This document shows, piece after piece, positions 17,376 to 25,866 of a stretch of 36,751 bases of DNA. The notes under the pieces are model-generated. The model worked only from the letters and a program-made list of their open reading frames with translations, had not been told where the DNA came from and did no database searches. The stretch covers positions 1 through 36,751 of the forward strand of contig JACPIY010000023.1 of assembly GCA_016187835.1 (NCBI GenBank), in the 5' to 3' direction. The translations under genes and the position numbers were made by a program. The stretch comes from Deltaproteobacteria bacterium (lineage in GTDB: Bacteria; Desulfobacterota_D; UBA1144; Nemesobacterales; CSP1-2). Position 1 is the stretch's first letter. Each line of letters starts with the position of its first letter.

Positions 17376-18185
17376 ATGGCGGAGAAGAAAGGGCTTTTTG
17401 CACCAGTGGGGGAAAAAGAGGTCACAAGAGCAATCCTCGAAGAGTACACAAAGGAGTTTCACGAATACGTTGAAAGCGATGTGATAGTTGTAGGAAGCGG
17501 TCCAAGCGGGCTTGTAGCAGCAAAAGACATTGCAAAAAAGAGATATAAAGTTTTGCTTGTCGAAAGGATGAATTACCTTGGCGGTGGATTCTGGATTGGT
17601 GGATACCTTATGAATAAGGTTACGGTAAGAGATCCCGGACAAAAAGTACTTGATGAAATAGAAGTTCCTTACAAGGAAGTATCTGATGGACTCTACGTAG
17701 CTGATGGTCCTTATGCGTGTTCGAAATTAATAGCAACCGCATGTGAAGCGGGTGTAAAGGTTGCAAATATGACTATGTTTGATGACCTTGTCTTCAGGGA
17801 AAACGCACGCGTAGCGGGAGTGGTTGTAAACTGGACTCCTATATCAAATATGCCGAAGGAAATAACCTGTCTTGATCCGATTGCGCTTGAGGCAAAACTC
17901 GTGATAGATGCAACGGGTCATGATGCCTACCTGGTTTCAAGGCTGGCTCAACAAGGGCTTTTTAAGAAGCTACCCGGACACGGTTCTATGTGGGTAGAAA
18001 AAGCCGAGGATGCTCTGGTTGAATATACTGGAGAAGTTCATCCGGGCTTAATTGCCTGCGGAATGTCAGTAAGCAGCACGTATGGGCTTCCTAGAATGGG
18101 GCCGACCTTTGGCGGGATGCTTCTTTCTGGTAAAAAGGCTGCAGAGGTTGCAATAAGCATACTTCAGGAACAGGCGAGGGCTTAG
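17376..18185 (+). CDS. thi4: Thi4-type thiazole synthase with Cys at the sulfur-donor position
   Basis: The 269-aa enzyme builds the thiazole half of thiamine from NAD+ and glycine. It has a Rossmann GSGPSG (40-45), [19 protein letters not shown] (63-81), IDATGHDA (177-184) and a C-terminal [16 protein letters not shown]. Eukaryotic Thi4 donates sulfur from its own cysteine in a C-x-D-P context; methanogen enzymes carry His there and use sulfide. This protein reads EITCLDP, so Cys165 lies at that position despite an otherwise prokaryotic length. It may be single-turnover or may still use sulfide. GGGAGG precedes the start. No TPP riboswitch signature is seen upstream. It stands alone. Confidence 0.93.
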   Translation: MAEKKGLFAPVGEKEVTRAILEEYTKEFHEYVESDVIVVGSGPSGLVAAKDIAKKRYKVLLVERMNYLGGGFWIGGYLMNKVTVRDPGQKVLDEIEVPYKEVSDGLYVADGPYACSKLIATACEAGVKVANMTMFDDLVFRENARVAGVVVNWTPISNMPKEITCLDPIALEAKLVIDATGHDAYLVSRLAQQGLFKKLPGHGSMWVEKAEDALVEYTGEVHPGLIACGMSVSSTYGLPRMGPTFGGMLLSGKKAAEVAISILQEQARA

Positions 18186-18329
18186 AAAAATATTCAGCAA
18201 TAGCTTGAAAGTCATAGAGTACTAAGACTGAAATAGTTCTAGAATCATAGTATTCGACAAATCTTTTCTTATTTCTTTAAGACCTTTTCCACTTTGAGAT
18301 GCGCGCGGGCGATTTGTTATATCTCTAGA

Positions 18330-18361
18330 CAGCAGGCTGGAGCAGACACTCCAGCCTGCTG
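18330..18361. repeat. 32-nt hairpin between convergent genes
   Basis: CAGCAGGCTGGAG and its perfect complement CTCCAGCCTGCTG flank a 6-nt loop. It lies between thi4 and the minus-strand secreted gene. It has no U-tract but is stable enough to act as a terminator or RNA 3' end. Confidence 0.75.
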
Positions 18362-18463
18362 GGTATAGGAAGCAGTTTTCTCTTAAAAGATGCAGTTGCG
18401 GGAGACATCGCCATTATTGACGCTCACGCTCGATCCCGGAACGAGGACAGGCATAGATGAATT

Positions 18464-18976
18464 TCATGGGAATGCCACAAAGTTGGCACCAGCTGCATAA
18501 AATTCGAATTCATGACTCATCATCTCTACCCCCGCATTAACTCTGACTGAAATGCCCAGAGCTCGATTGATCTGCCATTTTTGACCTAGGTTTAGTTGCA
18601 CATCTTTGGAGCCCGACCAGTTTCCTGTAAGCGTTTTAAATTTGATATTACCGTCATAAACGTCGATTTGTGACACCCAAGCGTCAGCGCTACCCGTCTT
18701 GAATTTGAGCCTTATGTATTGAACCCCCTTGGAGCCACCCCCAAGAGTTGGAATAGAAAAATGTACCCAATTAGAACTCCCAGCGCTAAGATCAAAATCC
18801 AACCCCCAACCATAGTAAAATGGGTAATTCGCGACTAAACCCTCGTCTTGTATATGTCCACTTTGACCATGGGCATAATACCATGTTGCGTAGGCCGGGC
18901 TAGATAATGTGAGCATAATCCCCAGCAATAGGCATGTGAGCAGTGGTACCCGAATATTATGTGATAGCTTTTTCAT
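18464..18976 (-). CDS. Secreted hypothetical protein
   Basis: The 170-aa protein has a clear Sec signal peptide (VPLLTCLLLGIMLTLSSPAYA, cleavage near residue 30). The mature part is ~140 aa, rich in Gly, Ser and aromatic residues, with alternating beta-strand patterns (WVHFSIPTL, YIRLKFKT, IDVYDGNIKF) and no cysteines. It looks like a small extracellular beta-sandwich; the family is not recognised. GAAGGAGG precedes the start. The PAS-LuxR gene ends 185 bases upstream in the same direction, and that gap contains ATGCAT-centred palindromes that might be operators. Confidence 0.7.
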   Translation of the reverse strand: MKKLSHNIRVPLLTCLLLGIMLTLSSPAYATWYYAHGQSGHIQDEGLVANYPFYYGWGLDFDLSAGSSNWVHFSIPTLGGGSKGVQYIRLKFKTGSADAWVSQIDVYDGNIKFKTLTGNWSGSKDVQLNLGQKWQINRALGISVRVNAGVEMMSHEFEFYAAGANFVAFP

Positions 18977-19081
18977 GATACTTTACCTCCTTCAATAAAA
19001 TGTTTTGGTTTATCTTTAGTTGTTTTACTAAAAAATCACCCCCTTCTTAATATTTTTTATAGAACAATTGAAAAGGACAAT

Positions 19082-19116
19082 AATGCAAATGCATTATTTT
19101 TCTTCATCATATGCAT
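19082..19116. promoter_or_regulatory. Candidate operator: AATGCA-AA-TGCATT plus second ATGCAT
   Basis: The 14-nt palindrome AATGCAAATGCATT (19082-19095) and ATGCAT (19111-19116) lie between the regulator gene and the secreted-protein gene. AATGCAT recurs at 19842-19848 between the start and the -10 box of the regulator. A shared operator of the LuxR protein is my inference. Confidence 0.3.
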
Positions 19117-19160
19117 CATTTTTATAGGTACATGCGTTTTTAAAAGAGAGGTGGATAAAC

Positions 19161-19841
19161 TTAAATCAACTTATTCTTAATAGCATAGATAACTGCCTGT
19201 AGTTTGGTATGAAGCCCAAGCTTAGTGAGGATATTTTGTATGTGTTTTCGGACAGTAGCCCAGCTTATGTAAAGCTCCTTGGCTATAGCATTGGTACTGG
19301 CCCCTTCGGCAAGAAGCCTTAGTACCTGACGCTCACGACGGTTTAGACTAGGTTTGGGTTGGTTCTTTAAAGGGCTGATCTTAGCAAATGGAGTGTTGTT
19401 TTCAGCCCGGTTGGTTAGTTTTATAGTGGAAATAAGCTCTTGGATTAACTCCTCGCTTCCCTTTTTCCTAGTTATATCCCGAAATATATGTACAACTGCG
19501 TTAAGCTCTTTTTGCCTTGCAGGAACGGCAACAATACTTACATTAATCCATACAGGATCTCCAGCCTTAGAATGGGTAAGCATATCGTAATTCTCAACCA
19601 TTTCCCTTCTTTGAATGAGATTCAAGACATGACAGCTTCTGGAACATACAGGCTTATCACTCTTATCCCTTCCGGCAATTACTTCGTAACAATACCTTCC
19701 CAATACTTCTTTTGCCTTGAATCCAAGAATGTTTTGGGCGGCTTTATTCCAGAAGATAATTTTGCGTTCACCGTCTACAACGAAGACACCATCGGCTGTA
19801 TTTACGAAGATCTCAAGTATGTCTTTAGCATTTAGTTTCAC
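19161..19841 (-). CDS. PAS-LuxR transcriptional regulator
   Basis: The 226-aa protein has one PAS domain (~5-125: VNTADGVFVVDGERKIIFWN, ILGFKAKEVLGR, VWINVSIVAV, HIFRDIT) and a C-terminal LuxR/GerE helix-turn-helix (166-226: RRERQVLRLLAEG, ATVRKHIQNIL). The PAS core carries Cys51, Cys66 and Cys70 (CYEV, PVCSRSCHV), a cluster that could sense redox state or bind a metal or cofactor. There is no receiver domain. The start is GTG at 19841 with no ribosome binding site, and the -10 box lies only 7 bases upstream, so the mRNA may be leaderless. The likely target is the secreted gene next door. Confidence 0.85.
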   Translation of the reverse strand: MKLNAKDILEIFVNTADGVFVVDGERKIIFWNKAAQNILGFKAKEVLGRYCYEVIAGRDKSDKPVCSRSCHVLNLIQRREMVENYDMLTHSKAGDPVWINVSIVAVPARQKELNAVVHIFRDITRKKGSEELIQELISTIKLTNRAENNTPFAKISPLKNQPKPSLNRRERQVLRLLAEGASTNAIAKELYISWATVRKHIQNILTKLGLHTKLQAVIYAIKNKLI

Positions 19842-19848
19842 AATGCAT

Positions 19849-19878
19849 ATTATACCACTTGCTATTTTCTACTTTCAA
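19849..19878 (-). promoter_or_regulatory. Promoter of the PAS-LuxR gene, predicting a leaderless mRNA
   Basis: On the minus strand TTGAAA (19873-19878), an 18-bp spacer and a consensus TATAAT (19849-19854) precede the GTG start at 19841. Transcription would begin at or within one or two bases of that codon. Confidence 0.55.
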
Positions 19879-20093
19879 AGACTCTTAGATTCGTATAATA
19901 GACATTATCAAAAATTAAGATATAAAGCCATCATACTTTCTAGGTTATGGTTTTAGACATATCTACATTCTGCTCTGAAGCTACGTAATCCACACGCAAT
20001 TCCCACCGCTAATCATCATAATTCCCTTGTGATTTATAAGAATGGGATGCCCCTTTTTTCTACCAACTTGATATATTATCTGAGGAAATCTTT

Positions 20094-20864
20094 TTATAAT
20101 CTATGTTCCTCACAGAGCTTTCCTTCAAGCTGAGTTTTTAGAACCTCCTCTTGCCAGTGTGAGTTAAAAAGACAGCAGGTCGGATTAACGCAAAAAGGAT
20201 CCCCGGTAAGCTCATAAAAAATGGCTTGAAGTGCATAGGCTCTTAGAATCTCAGTAATTCTCTCATCGTCGTATTCGATGAATTTCCCTTTATACATAAT
20301 ATCAAGTTCTCTGATGTCTTTTCCGCTCCTGATAAAACCTGCTTTTACCCAGTAGTACTCTTTTGGCTTTGCAGGAGCCTCCACTATTCCCGAAGTCGAA
20401 ATTAAAGAAGGAAGCCCAGTAAGTACTACCCTCGCATGGTATCTTCTCTTTTCAAATGTTACGAAAAGCCTGCTAGTAAAAATTATGTGGATAAATCCGC
20501 TCCTGAAGTTATTAGGAAACTTCTCTGCCATAATTTTATAAAGAACCCTCTGGAGCCATAGGCCATCATAGAGTACTCCAATGGAGCTTGCTTTTCCTCT
20601 AAGCCTTTCTAGTTCTACATTAATTTCTCCAAAAAATGGCGCACGGATTTCGTCAATCGGTTCGGATATATCCAGAACCCGCATCCCCCCGATTCTACTT
20701 GCCAACTCTAAGGTCTCTTCTTTAGTTGGATCCAAAAATTCCAAGAAATTTCCCCGGTCATGAGCGTTGAGTCCATAATCTTTGAGGTAATCAATTATCT
20801 TTTGAATTGACAAGGATCTTGATGGAAAGTCTGAATAAATAAAGATTTCTTTAATTTGAGGCAT
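20094..20864 (-). CDS. Hypothetical protein with C-terminal Cys/His cluster
   Basis: I start this at the ATG at 20864 (MPQIKEIFIYSDFP), because the longer frame to 20906 runs into a dispersed repeat. The ~256-aa protein is soluble. The N-terminal region reads SIQKIIDYLKDYGL. The middle is beta-rich (HIIFTSRLFVTFEKRRYHARVVLTG), and the end has DPFCVNPTCCLFNSHWQEE and LCEEH, a set of Cys and His residues that could bind a metal. It reminds me of an uncharacterised archaeal and bacterial family annotated as putative metallopeptidase, but there is no HExxH and I do not claim a function. Confidence 0.65.
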   Translation of the reverse strand: MPQIKEIFIYSDFPSRSLSIQKIIDYLKDYGLNAHDRGNFLEFLDPTKEETLELASRIGGMRVLDISEPIDEIRAPFFGEINVELERLRGKASSIGVLYDGLWLQRVLYKIMAEKFPNNFRSGFIHIIFTSRLFVTFEKRRYHARVVLTGLPSLISTSGIVEAPAKPKEYYWVKAGFIRSGKDIRELDIMYKGKFIEYDDERITEILRAYALQAIFYELTGDPFCVNPTCCLFNSHWQEEVLKTQLEGKLCEEHRL

Positions 20865-20895
20865 GACTAAGATGGGACGACTATATAACTGTAAT

Positions 20896-21010
20896 TGCGA
20901 GCACATTCACTTCGCTCGGTCTAAACTCCGCGAAGCAATCTGATATGTCGTTCTGAACGTAGTGAAGAATCTCAATGTCAAGGGATTGCTTAGTCGTTTC
21001 GCTCCTCGCA
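20896..21010. repeat. Nested inverted repeat, ACGTAGTGAAGAATCTC-type dispersed element
   Basis: AAGCAATC (20933-20940) pairs with GATTGCTT (20984-20991). An outer TGCGAG (20896-20901) pairs with CTCGCA (21005-21010). The interior GTTCTGAACGTAGTGAAG resembles a short repeat found across many bacterial genomes. It fills the gap between RidA and the unknown gene. Confidence 0.55.
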
Positions 21011-21051
21011 TTTACACATTGTTTAATTAGCAATTTGGGTCGATTCAATTT

Positions 21052-21543
21052 TCACGAAGAAATCTCGGCAATAACTTCTATCTCCACTGGAGCACCGAGT
21101 GGGAGTTCATAAACTCCTACTGCAGCACGGGCGTGTCTGCCCATCTCTCCGAATATTTTGTAAAAAAAGTCTGATGCACCATTTATTACCATTGCCTGCA
21201 TATCAAAACCGGGAGCACTGGAAACGTATCCAGTAACTTTTACTATTCTTGTAATTCTATTTAAAGCACCAAGCTCATTCTTTAATATTGAAACCGAGTT
21301 TATTGCAGCAATTCTTGCCGCTTCCATTCCATCTTCGATCGAGACTTCCGCTCCGACTTTTCCCTTGAATAAAAGCCTCCCTTCTTTTATAGGGAGCTGC
21401 CCTGAGACAAAAATAAGATTTCCGGAAATCACAGCAGCCCTGTAAGAACCCAAAGGTGCCGTGACTTTGGGGATCTCAATTCCCAGCTCTTTCAGCTTTT
21501 TCTCAACCTTTATCGTTTTCTCCTTCGATTTTGAGGGCAACAT
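21052..21543 (-). CDS. RidA/YjgF-family protein
   Basis: The 163-aa protein has the RidA core: GNLIFVSGQLPIKEG (~38-52), AARIAAINSVSIL, IVKVTGYVSSAPGF and GRHARAAVGVYELPLGAPVEIEVIAEI, in which the active-site-type arginine (HARAAVG) is present. RidA enzymes hydrolyse reactive enamines or imines from PLP enzymes. The sequence is closer to the longer subfamily with KEGRLLFKGKVG than to E. coli RidA. Its start overlaps the end of the htrA gene by 41 bases in another frame, so it is probably translated from the same message. An internal start further downstream cannot be excluded. Confidence 0.88.
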   Translation of the reverse strand: MLPSKSKEKTIKVEKKLKELGIEIPKVTAPLGSYRAAVISGNLIFVSGQLPIKEGRLLFKGKVGAEVSIEDGMEAARIAAINSVSILKNELGALNRITRIVKVTGYVSSAPGFDMQAMVINGASDFFYKIFGEMGRHARAAVGVYELPLGAPVEIEVIAEISS

Positions 21544-22942
21544 ACACTGTGTTTTTATCTCTTTTTACGAGCAAAAGAGCGCTCTCTCCCCTCTTTGTTG
21601 AATCTATTGCTTTTCTGTATTCATCAAGGTTGGCTATTTGCTTCCTGTTTACCTCAAGAATAATATCTCCCCTACGAAGTCCGGCATCCCAAGCAATGCT
21701 TCCCGGCTGTACGTTTGTTATTATAACCCCCTTGGAATTTTCAAGCTGAAGACGCCTCTGTATTTGAGGATTTATCTCCTGGACGACGAGTCCCATGTTG
21801 CGCTCAATTTCCTGTCCTGAGCCAACGGAAGCTCTGGCAACTTCTTCAGGAAGCTCCCCGAGTTTTATTACTACGGTCTTTTCGTTCCCGTTACTTATGA
21901 ATTTCACTCTCGATTGTGTTCCAGGGGGTGTAATTGCTACCAGCTTTGGAAGCTCAGCCATATCCTTGATCTTATTTGCATTGAATTCAACTATAACATC
22001 TCCCCTTTTTATGCCAGCTTTATCTGCCGGTCCGCCCGGTGTTACGTCTGCCACTAATGCCCCTGTAGGCTCTTTGAATTTCATGCTTTCAGCAATCTCC
22101 GGGGTGATTTGCTGTACCAAAACCCCTAGCCATCCGCGAACGACTTTTCCACTGTTTTTAAGCTGTTCTATGACATTGTTTGTCATGCTGGACGGTATTG
22201 CAAATCCTATCCCCTGACCTCCGGCTATGATTGCGGTATTGACACCTACTACCTCGCCCTTGAGGTTAAAAAGAGGGCCACCGCTGTTTCCTGGATTTAT
22301 AGCGGCGTCTGTCTGGATGAAATCATCATAGGCGCCGAGTCCAAGAGACCTGCCCTTTGCGCTAACGATTCCTGCCGTAACTGTATGTCCTAGTCCAAAT
22401 GGATTTCCTATTGCAACTACCCAGTCTCCTATTTCAAGTGTATCTGAATTCCCAAATGCAATAGCCGGTAGCTTGGTTTTAGGTTCTATCTTGAGAAGCG
22501 CAAGGTCGGTTTTGGCGTCTTTTCCTATAATCTTTGCATTATATTTCTCTCCGTCTTCAAGAATTACGTCAATATCATTGGCTTTCTCGACTACGTGGTT
22601 ATTAGTTATAATGAAGCCGTCTTCGCTTATAATAAATCCCGAACCGAGTCCTCTTTGTCTGAACTCTCCTTGTGGAACGTCTCCGAAAAACCTCTTAAAG
22701 AATTCTTCAAATGGGTCGTTCTCCCCACCTCCAAACGGGGATTCAAAGGGTGCCCCAAAAGGGGAAGTGCTCTTCACGACACTGGTGGTGCTAACATTTA
22801 CTACAGACGGTTTTAGTCTTTTGACAAGCTCAGCTAAGGATGTAAGGTTGTTTGTCTGCGCTGTTCCCTTGCTCGAAAACGTCGAAATAGCGACAAATAA
22901 TCCTAAAAATATAGGAATAAAACTCTTTGTCAGTTTATTCAT
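21503..22942 (-). CDS. degP: Periplasmic serine protease HtrA/DegP
   Basis: The 479-aa protein has a Sec signal peptide (IPIFLGLFVAISTFSSKGTAQ), a trypsin-like domain with triad His116 (TNNHVV), Asp146 (KTDLALL) and Ser220 (GNSGGP), and two PDZ domains (~265-350 and ~385-475). A Gly/Phe-rich LA-loop stretch (SPFGGGENDPFEEFF) follows the N-terminus, as in DegP/DegQ. It degrades or refolds damaged envelope proteins. AGGAGG precedes the start. No sigma-E or CpxR site was seen. RidA overlaps its 3' end. Confidence 0.95.
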   Translation of the reverse strand: MNKLTKSFIPIFLGLFVAISTFSSKGTAQTNNLTSLAELVKRLKPSVVNVSTTSVVKSTSPFGAPFESPFGGGENDPFEEFFKRFFGDVPQGEFRQRGLGSGFIISEDGFIITNNHVVEKANDIDVILEDGEKYNAKIIGKDAKTDLALLKIEPKTKLPAIAFGNSDTLEIGDWVVAIGNPFGLGHTVTAGIVSAKGRSLGLGAYDDFIQTDAAINPGNSGGPLFNLKGEVVGVNTAIIAGGQGIGFAIPSSMTNNVIEQLKNSGKVVRGWLGVLVQQITPEIAESMKFKEPTGALVADVTPGGPADKAGIKRGDVIVEFNANKIKDMAELPKLVAITPPGTQSRVKFISNGNEKTVVIKLGELPEEVARASVGSGQEIERNMGLVVQEINPQIQRRLQLENSKGVIITNVQPGSIAWDAGLRRGDIILEVNRKQIANLDEYRKAIDSTKRGESALLLVKRDKNTVYVALKIEGENDKG

Positions 22943-23343
22943 AATATACGGCCTCCTATTAGAAAAATATGATATTGTTAGAACTACCCGATGTCAAGGA
23001 AATACAGAGATGCTGCGAGTACCGCTATAGATCAAAATAAACTGTTACCGAAATGAATGTCATTTTTTAGGGCTGCCGAATCGCTTTTGCACATCATAAA
23101 CCTTTGTAAGCCGTCTATCAATTTCTTGTAGAGGCCTTCTTTAGCCAAGAGAAAATAAGAAGCACATTTAAGATTTTTGGGGCTGGACCGAGTTTTCTAA
23201 ACTCTCCATCTTCGAGACTGGAGGAAATCCTCACTAGAGCGATTTCGGGTGAAACAATCGGTAGAGAAGATGCTCTTTTCCTTGCCGACATAGAAAATAA
23301 CCAGCTCCCGTTTTTACTTGTTGCCGCATCTAAAATCAGGGAA

Positions 23344-24363
23344 ATGGAAAAAGGCAATACAATCACGTTTTCAAAAAACGTATTTATTCCCCTTACACGT
23401 CTCTGCCGCGACCACTGCGGTTATTGCACGTTTAAAATCGAACCTGGAGAAGGAGAGCTTTTTATACCGCCAGAGGAAGTGATAAATACAGCAAGGAATG
23501 GGGCGAGTCTCGGTTGTACCGAGCTGCTTTTTGTAACGGGCGATAAACCTGAACTCAAATACCCAATCTACAGAGATGGCCTCTCAAAGCTTGGTTACGG
23601 TACCACAGCAGAATACCTTACTGCGATGTCCGAAGCCGGGCTTCGGGAAAATATATTTCCCCATACAAATATGGGCGTTGCAAAGTGCGAAGAGCTCGCC
23701 GCGCTGAGGGAAACAAACGCCAGCATGGGGCTTATGCTTGAGACCATAAGTGAAAGACTTCTGAGGAAGGGAGAAGCTCACTACCGCTCTCCCGATAAGG
23801 TGCCAAAACTGAGATTAAGAACAACTGAGTATGCCGGGGAGCTTAGAATTGCTTGGACTTCGGGAATTCTCGTAGGCATAGGAGAAACATTGGAGGAGAG
23901 AATAGATTCCCTTTTTGCCATAAAGAGGCTCTCGGATAAATACGGGCATATTCAAGAGATAATAATTCAAAACTTTAACCCAAAGCAGGGGATAATCATG
24001 GAAAAGCACCTGCCTGCGGGTTTTCTCGATATGATTAAAACCGTAAGCGTTGCTAGGCTTATATTTGGGAAAAGAATGAACATTCAAATTCCACCCAATC
24101 TAAACTCAAAGACCTTTCCTCTTTTCATCTTAGCGGGGGCAAATGACCTTGGGGGGGTCTCTCCAATCACGATTGACTATGTTAATCCTGAGGCTCCCTG
24201 GCCACAGGTGGAGAGGATGGAAAGGTCGCTTGGCGAGCTTGGCTTCACCTTGAAAGAAAGACTCCCCATATATCCTGAATTTATTGGAGAAGAATTTTTG
24301 AGCAACAAGGTTTTGGAACGCGTAAAGGGTTTTGTTGACAGTTCAGGCTATGTGGCGACTTAA
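23344..24363 (+). CDS. cofG: FO synthase subunit 1, CofG (5' end uncertain)
   Basis: CofG is a radical-SAM enzyme that, with CofH, forms the deazaflavin ring of F420. From the ATG at 23344 it is 339 aa, with the cluster motif C21-x3-C25-x2-C28 (RLCRDHCGYCTF), LFVTGDKPE, FPHTNMGV and LARLIF-type late motifs (ISPITIDYVNPEAPWP). Homology appears to begin earlier: the same frame is open from 23110 and reads LEEILTRAISGETIGREDAL and LPFLLVAASKIREMEKGN, typical CofG N-terminal sequence. No ATG, GTG or TTG exists between the stop at 23107 and 23344. Translation from ATA 23155, ATT 23173 or CTG 23218, or a sequence error, is possible. cofH follows after 12 bases. Confidence 0.93.
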   Translation: MEKGNTITFSKNVFIPLTRLCRDHCGYCTFKIEPGEGELFIPPEEVINTARNGASLGCTELLFVTGDKPELKYPIYRDGLSKLGYGTTAEYLTAMSEAGLRENIFPHTNMGVAKCEELAALRETNASMGLMLETISERLLRKGEAHYRSPDKVPKLRLRTTEYAGELRIAWTSGILVGIGETLEERIDSLFAIKRLSDKYGHIQEIIIQNFNPKQGIIMEKHLPAGFLDMIKTVSVARLIFGKRMNIQIPPNLNSKTFPLFILAGANDLGGVSPITIDYVNPEAPWPQVERMERSLGELGFTLKERLPIYPEFIGEEFLSNKVLERVKGFVDSSGYVAT

Positions 24364-24375
24364 GGAGGTTAAAAG

Positions 24376-25578
24376 ATGGAAGAGTTAAAGGAGATAGTGG
24401 AGAGAATAGAAGAGAATCGAAATCTCGGTCTTGATAAATTGCTTTCAAAAGTAAATGGGAGAACAGCTCAAATAATTAATAATGCTCTCATAGGAGAAGA
24501 GGTTTCCGTAGAGGAAGGAGAACATCTTTTTTATATAAATGACACCGATGAAATATCTCTGCTTGCCATTGCTGCAGACGAGTTAAGAAAGGAAGATGTA
24601 GGAGATGTTATAACTTATGTGATAAACAGAAATATTAATTTTACCAATATCTGTAATACCTGGTGTGGCTTCTGCAATTTCATGGCTCCGGAGGGAGACG
24701 AAAGGGCGTATTTTCTCACTATGGAGGAGATTGCACAAAAGACAATAGAAGCCAGGGAAAACGGTGCTACGGAAGTCTGTATGCAGGGCGGAATGCATCC
24801 CGATATTGACGGCAGATTCTACGTAGAGCTTATAAAGACCGTAAAGAAAGCCGTCCCGGACATGCACACACACTGCTTCTCCCCCTTTGAGATTTACTAC
24901 GGCGCTCATACACTAGACATTAGCGAAGAGGATTTCATCGAGATGCTGAAGGACGCGGGACATAATACCTTCCCAGGCACAGCCGCCGAAGTTCTCGACG
25001 AGGAGGTAAGGAAGGTAATCGCCCCAAGAAAGATTACGACTGATGACTGGATTAGAATTGTTAAAAAAGCCCATAGAGCCGGGATGAGGACAACTTCAAC
25101 CATAATGTACGGTCATGTGGACAAACCCTATCACTGGGCTAGGCATATTGGAGTGCTTAGAGATATCCAGAAGGAGACGGGAGGGTTTACGGAGTTTGTT
25201 CCCCTAAGGTTTATTCCGTGGAATACGAGGCTTTTTAAAAAGTCTAAGGGTAGAGTAATGGCTGGTCCTACGGACCTCGATCAGTTAAAGATGTACGGTG
25301 TATCAAGGCTTATGCTTCGCGGATGGATTAACAATATTCAGGTTTCATGGGTAAAGCAGGGGCCTGAGTTTGCTCAGTTTTCTCTCACCGCTGGGGCAAA
25401 CGATTTTGGCGGAACATTGATGGAAGAGCATATCTCCCGTGCCGCGGGGGCAAATCACGGTCAATATTTCCCACCGGAGGAATTTCGACGCCTTACGAGG
25501 GAGATCGGACGGATATCTGCTGAGAGAACTACTACCTACGGCATAGTTAAGATGTTTGATAAAAATGGAGAGGATTAA
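24376..25578 (+). CDS. cofH: FO synthase subunit 2, CofH
   Basis: The 400-aa radical-SAM enzyme transfers the tyrosine-derived 4-hydroxybenzyl group to 5-amino-6-ribitylaminouracil in F420 chromophore synthesis. The cluster motif is C93-x3-C97-x2-C100 (NICNTWCGFCNF). It has EVCMQGGMHPD, HCFSPFE, PGTAAEVLDEEVR and a final FGGTLMEEHISRAAGA, all normal for CofH. AGGAGG precedes the start, 12 bases after cofG. Separate CofG and CofH are the archaeal and cyanobacterial arrangement; actinobacteria fuse them as FbiC. Hairpins fill the region after the stop. Confidence 0.95.
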   Translation: MEELKEIVERIEENRNLGLDKLLSKVNGRTAQIINNALIGEEVSVEEGEHLFYINDTDEISLLAIAADELRKEDVGDVITYVINRNINFTNICNTWCGFCNFMAPEGDERAYFLTMEEIAQKTIEARENGATEVCMQGGMHPDIDGRFYVELIKTVKKAVPDMHTHCFSPFEIYYGAHTLDISEEDFIEMLKDAGHNTFPGTAAEVLDEEVRKVIAPRKITTDDWIRIVKKAHRAGMRTTSTIMYGHVDKPYHWARHIGVLRDIQKETGGFTEFVPLRFIPWNTRLFKKSKGRVMAGPTDLDQLKMYGVSRLMLRGWINNIQVSWVKQGPEFAQFSLTAGANDFGGTLMEEHISRAAGANHGQYFPPEEFRRLTREIGRISAERTTTYGIVKMFDKNGED

Positions 25579-25708
25579 AATCGTAGGGGTATAAAATTGT
25601 GCGCCTCTATTTCATCTTTTGGCATGAGAAAATACATATAGCCAAAATCTAAAAATTTTTATCTCATAGAAATTCCTTAGAATAATATCGAAGATTTATT
25701 TAGAGCTG

Positions 25709-25731
25709 AAATCCCAAATCTAATGGGATTT
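25709..25731. repeat. Small hairpin in the cofH-downstream cluster
   Basis: AAATCCC and GGGATTT arms around 9 nt. First of four small hairpins in the 412-bp gap 25579-25990, which otherwise shows no gene. Confidence 0.5.
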
Positions 25732-25757
25732 AGAATAAGGGTGCTTAGTTGTAGCGT

Positions 25758-25771
25758 AATCCTTCAGGATT
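25758..25771. repeat. Small hairpin in the cofH-downstream cluster
   Basis: AATCC-TTCA-GGATT, within GTAGCGTAATCCTTCAGGAT, a form common in dispersed bacterial palindromes. Confidence 0.45.
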
Positions 25772-25817
25772 CCATTTTTTGGAGGCTTATCGTTTTTAAA
25801 ATATAAATTTTGTAATA

Positions 25818-25837
25818 GCGGGACAGGAATGTCCCGC
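25818..25837. repeat. Palindrome with ACAGGAATGT core
   Basis: GCGGGACA-GGAA-TGTCCCGC. Its core ACAGGAATGT recurs on the other strand at 29004-29019. CCCGCCTATC just right of it pairs with GATAGGCGGG of the next hairpin, so both may fold together. Confidence 0.7.
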
Positions 25838-25866
25838 CTATCCAAGATCCTGAATATAAGCGATAG

